Assembly (NCBI GenBank): GCA_023413135.1
Contig: JAEZQK010000036.1
Location: 1 to 42,937, forward strand
DNA: 42,937 nucleotides
From: Bacillota bacterium
GTDB lineage: Bacteria > Bacillota > Clostridia > Christensenellales > Aristaeellaceae
Reading direction: 5' to 3'
Below the pieces are notes generated by a model. It was not told the origin of the DNA, searched no databases, and saw only the letters and a program-made list of their open reading frames with translations. Positions within the stretch are counted from its first letter, which is position 1; every line of letters begins with the position of its first letter. Shown here piece by piece: positions 40,075-42,937 of the stretch. A program made the position numbers and the translations under genes.

Positions 40075-42492
40075 TCAGTTGGCCACAATATTGAGCAGCC
40101 TGCCCGGTACGAAGATGATCTTGCAGATGGTTTTATCCCCTACCAGGGCTTTCACGTCAGGATGACCGGGCAATGTTTCCTCCGCCTGCTCGCGCGTTAA
40201 ATCTGCGGGGATCATGATGCGGCCGCGCACCTTGCCATTGATCTGGATGGCGATTTCCACCTCGCTGAGTTTCATTTCCTTTTCGTCATAGGTGGGCCAG
40301 GGCTGGTGGTGGAGTGGCGCGCCGAAACCTTGCGCTTCCCACATTTCCTCACAAATGTGGGGGGCCACCGGGCTTAGCAGCAGCAGCAGGGCTTTCAGTT
40401 CGCCCCGGGTTATCTGATTTTTGAGATAGATGTCGTTCGTAAGGCTCATCATGGCGGCGATGGCGGTGTTGTACTTCATCTTCTCGTAGTCTTCGCTCAC
40501 CTTTTTTACCGTAGCGTGGAAGGATGCCTTCAAATCGGAGGAGTAGCCTTCTCCTTCCGTCAGCATCTCCTGCAGCCGCCACACCCTATCCAGGAACCTG
40601 CGGCAGCCCCGGGCGCCATTGGTAGACCATGGGATCGCCTGGTCAAAGGCGCCCATGAACATTTCATACAGGCGGAAGGCATCGGCCCCCAATTCATCCA
40701 CGATTTCGTCAGGGTTGATCACATTGCCCCGGGACTTGGACATCTTTTCCCCGTTGGAACCCAGGATCATGCCGTGGCTGGTGCGCTTCTGATACGGTTC
40801 AGGGGAGGGAACCACGCCGATGTCATGCAGGAACAGATGCCAGAACCTGCTATAGAGCAAATGCAGCGTGGTATGCTCCATGCCGCCATTATACCAGTCG
40901 ATGGGCAGCCAATATTTCATTTCGTCCAGATTGGCCATTTCCCCGCCATTGTGGGGATCTGTGTACCTTAGGAAATACCAGCTGGAACCGGCCCATTGTG
41001 GCATGGTATCCGTCTCGCGCCGGGCAGGGCCGCCGCATGCGGGGCAGACCGTATTTACCCAATCCGTCATGGCTGCCAGAGGGCTCTCACCGCTGTCGGT
41101 AGGCTCATAATTCTTTACGTCGGGCAAGAGTACCGGCAGGTCTTTTTCAGGCACGGGCACAATGCCGCAATGCGGACAGTGTACCATGGGGATGGGTTCG
41201 CCCCAGTAGCGCTGGCGGCTGAACACCCAGTCCCGCAGCTTAAAGTTGACCTTGCGCTGGCCTAACCCCTGCTTTTCCATATGGTCGATGATGGCTTTCT
41301 TTGCTTCCACTACCTTCATCCCGTTCAAAAAGCCGCTGTTGACCATTACACCGTCCTGAATGTCGTCAAAGGCCGCCTCCTGCACGTTGCCGCCGGATAC
41401 CACCTCCACAATGGGCAGGCTAAACTTCTTGGCAAACTCCCAGTCTCTTGTATCATGGGCCGGCACGGCCATGATGGCCCCGGTGCCGTAGGTGATCAGC
41501 ACATAGTCGGCGATCCAGATAGGTATCTCCTTGCCTGTTGCGGGGTTGACGGCCCGGATGCCTTTCAACTGTACGCCCGTCTTTTCCTTGGCCACTTCCG
41601 TGCGCTCAAAGTCGGACTTCCTGGCCGCCTGGGCCTTGTAGTCCATCAGTTCATCAAAGTTAGCAATAGCATCCTTCCATGTTTCCAGCAAGGGATGTTC
41701 CGGCGACAGCACCATATAGGTGGCCCCGAAAATAGTATCCGGGCGGGTGGTATAGACTTTGATCTTTTCATTCCGCCCCGCGACAGGGAAATCAACCTCC
41801 GCGCCCTCGGAGCGGCCGATCCAGTTGCGCTGCTGGGTTTTCACCTTTTCAATGAAGTCCACGGTATCCAGGCCATCCAACAGCTTTTGCGCATATTTGG
41901 TGATGGCCAGCATCCATTGCTTTTTTACACGGCGCACCACTTCGCTGCCGCAGCGCTCGCAGACGCCGTCCACCACTTCCTCGTTGGCCAGGCCGCATTT
42001 GCAGCTTACGCACCAGTTGATGGGCATCTCGGCCTTGTAAGCCAGGCCGTGTTTATACAGCTGCAAAAAAATCCACTGTGTCCATTTGTAGTAGTTGGGA
42101 TCGGTGGTATTCACTTCCCGGCTGTAATCAAAGGAGAAACCCAGCCGTTTGAGCTGCATCCTAAAGCGGTCGATATTGTCGTTGGTGACGGTCCTGGGGT
42201 GCACCTTGTTTTTGATGGCGTAGTTTTCGGTAGGCAGGCCGAAGGCGTCCCAACCAATGGGATACAATACGTTATACCCTTCCATGCGCCGCTTGCGGGT
42301 GATGACGTCCAGCGCCGTGTTGGAGCGGGGATGGCCTACGTGAAGCCCGGCGCCCGAGGGATACGGGAACTCGATGAGGCAATAATATTTGGGTTTTGAA
42401 TGGTTATTTTCCGCGCAGAATGCCTTCTGCTCCTCCCACTTTTCCTGCCATTTTTTCTCGATGCGGGCCGGATCATAGGGCGCCTTATACAT
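40075..42492 (-). CDS. leuS: Leucyl-tRNA synthetase
   Basis: An 805-aa class I synthetase of the usual bacterial length. HIGH motif as HVGH at residues 51-54 (PYPSGAGLHVGH), zinc-binding cysteines in NWCVSCKCGLANEEV...CERCGSEV, an editing domain with IFGATYMVLSPEHPLL and TYGTGAIMAVPAHDTRD, KMSKS motif GEKMSKSRGNVI, and a C-terminal anticodon-binding part. The ATG at 42490-42492 follows GAGGAG. It is controlled by an upstream T-box and followed by the 50-aa gene. Confidence 0.98.
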   Translation of the reverse strand: MYKAPYDPARIEKKWQEKWEEQKAFCAENNHSKPKYYCLIEFPYPSGAGLHVGHPRSNTALDVITRKRRMEGYNVLYPIGWDAFGLPTENYAIKNKVHPRTVTNDNIDRFRMQLKRLGFSFDYSREVNTTDPNYYKWTQWIFLQLYKHGLAYKAEMPINWCVSCKCGLANEEVVDGVCERCGSEVVRRVKKQWMLAITKYAQKLLDGLDTVDFIEKVKTQQRNWIGRSEGAEVDFPVAGRNEKIKVYTTRPDTIFGATYMVLSPEHPLLETWKDAIANFDELMDYKAQAARKSDFERTEVAKEKTGVQLKGIRAVNPATGKEIPIWIADYVLITYGTGAIMAVPAHDTRDWEFAKKFSLPIVEVVSGGNVQEAAFDDIQDGVMVNSGFLNGMKVVEAKKAIIDHMEKQGLGQRKVNFKLRDWVFSRQRYWGEPIPMVHCPHCGIVPVPEKDLPVLLPDVKNYEPTDSGESPLAAMTDWVNTVCPACGGPARRETDTMPQWAGSSWYFLRYTDPHNGGEMANLDEMKYWLPIDWYNGGMEHTTLHLLYSRFWHLFLHDIGVVPSPEPYQKRTSHGMILGSNGEKMSKSRGNVINPDEIVDELGADAFRLYEMFMGAFDQAIPWSTNGARGCRRFLDRVWRLQEMLTEGEGYSSDLKASFHATVKKVSEDYEKMKYNTAIAAMMSLTNDIYLKNQITRGELKALLLLLSPVAPHICEEMWEAQGFGAPLHHQPWPTYDEKEMKLSEVEIAIQINGKVRGRIMIPADLTREQAEETLPGHPDVKALVGDKTICKIIFVPGRLLNIVAN

Positions 42493-42504
42493 AGTTGCTC
42501 CTCC

Positions 42505-42741
42505 TCTTTTCCGCAAAAAAAGCGCTTCGCTCTTTTTACAAAGACGAAACGCATCGTTCCGCGGTACCACTTTGCTTGCCGGATATTATTTACAATCCGG
42601 CCACTTGATGCGCTGTATCGGGCGCGGCCCGCCTTAAGGCGGCTCCGGAGCGAGCGGCCTTCCCTTCTGCCTCCGCCCTTGCACCTACCGGGCGGCTCTC
42701 TTTCGCGCTGGGAAAGCGTTCCCCTTCATTGCCGAATTTGA
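42505..42741 (-). promoter_or_regulatory. T-box leader of leuS
   Basis: The minus-strand leader contains the T-box core GTGGTACCGCG (42560-42570 region), a Stem I apical loop (CCGCCC-GGTAGGTGCAA-GGGCGG) with AGAGAG bulge, and an intrinsic terminator stem just ahead of leuS (42515-42537, AGCG-AAG-CGCT followed by seven T). T-boxes bind uncharged tRNA and prevent termination. A CUC leucine codon occurs in the expected 3' region of Stem I, but I cannot fix the specifier position by eye. Confidence 0.93.
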
Positions 42742-42746
42742 CTTCC

Positions 42747-42774
42747 AGTATATCACAACCGCCTGTTTTGTAAA
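42747..42774 (-). promoter_or_regulatory. leuS promoter
   Basis: TTTACA (42769-42774), 16-nt spacer, TATACT (42747-42752) on the minus strand, starting the T-box transcript. Confidence 0.75.
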
Positions 42775-42811
42775 GGGGGAAAAGCGGTTGTTTTAAAGGA
42801 GGAAATTTGTA

Positions 42812-42888
42812 ATGCGAATCAAGAGTTAAAAAAGGAAAGCGAGCAAGAACAAAGCAGCGGTGAGCCTGCCAAAGATGTGAAGGAGTAA
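42812..42888 (+). pseudogene. Possible frame-disrupted micro-ORF
   Basis: AAAGGAGG is followed by ATG at 42812-42814, which opens only five codons. One base shifted, 24 sense codons from 42814 read ANQELKKESEQEQSSGEPAK then DVKE and stop at TAA 42886-42888. One extra G after the ATG would create a 25-aa charged peptide, so a single-base loss or sequencing error is possible. The rest of the window end is uninterpretable. Confidence 0.3.
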
Positions 42889-42937
42889 GCCCTTGAAAGA
42901 ACGGACCTTGGAGGCGGCCTGAATGCCGGTCTTCTCA

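Overview
The window looks like a chromosomal segment of a mid-GC anaerobic Clostridia-type Firmicute, possibly gut-associated. Pointers are strong AGGAGG ribosome-binding sites, frequent GTG/TTG starts, a leucine T-box, desulfoferrodoxin, a FeoAB system with a Cys-rich partner, QueT, DUF1540 and RsfA-like proteins, and many short palindromic intergenic repeats. No rRNA, tRNA, CRISPR array, transposase or prophage gene was recognised. I cannot assign a genus.

Layout. 1-5 kb: the end of a sirtuin gene, then an unassigned, heavily base-paired RNA candidate (about 268-568), then recF and dnaN reading leftward. A roughly 400-nt gap holding DnaA-box-like 9-mers (possible oriC) separates dnaN from a NYN/OST-HTH ribonuclease-like gene with an apparent CTG start, followed by a GntR/UTRA regulator. 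dnaA is not next to dnaN. 5-8.5 kb: Nudix hydrolase, superoxide reductase, transglutaminase-like protein, then an 830-nt gap built of nested palindromes. 8.5-16.4 kb: a small secreted protein, an exported two-part protein with a solute-binding-like C-terminal half, the feoA-feoB-Cys-rich operon behind a promoter carrying GTTAG-N6-CTAAC palindromes, and pyruvate kinase. 16.6-21.6 kb: M28 peptidase, GNAT, metallophosphoesterase and a GNAT-Rnk fusion with an internal ribosome-binding site. 22-25.2 kb: a sugar isomerase/oxidoreductase pair divergent from an AraC regulator. 25.2-31.2 kb: tyrosine phosphatase, a glutathione peroxidase/OhrR pair, phosphoglucomutase, and a membrane-anchored solute-binding-like protein coupled to a Myb/RsfA-like protein. 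31.5-36.7 kb: DUF1540 protein, QueT, a zinc-ribbon protein, XRE regulator, nitroreductase, and a LacI regulator divergent from an MFS transporter. 37-42.9 kb: a polar amino-acid ABC transporter, a 50-aa protein whose ribosome-binding site lies in a long hairpin, and leuS behind a T-box.

How it works together. Three regulatory modules can be read from DNA: iron uptake (feo promoter and operators), peroxide defence (gpx-ohrR with a palindrome in the promoter spacer) and amino-acid supply (T-box leuS). Superoxide reductase, glutathione peroxidase and nitroreductase fit an oxygen-stressed anaerobe. A two-hairpin repeat recurs directly behind genes, nearly always in the same orientation relative to the gene, and has supplied or abuts several stop codons. 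The strongest candidate for something undescribed is the structured RNA between the sirtuin gene and recF.
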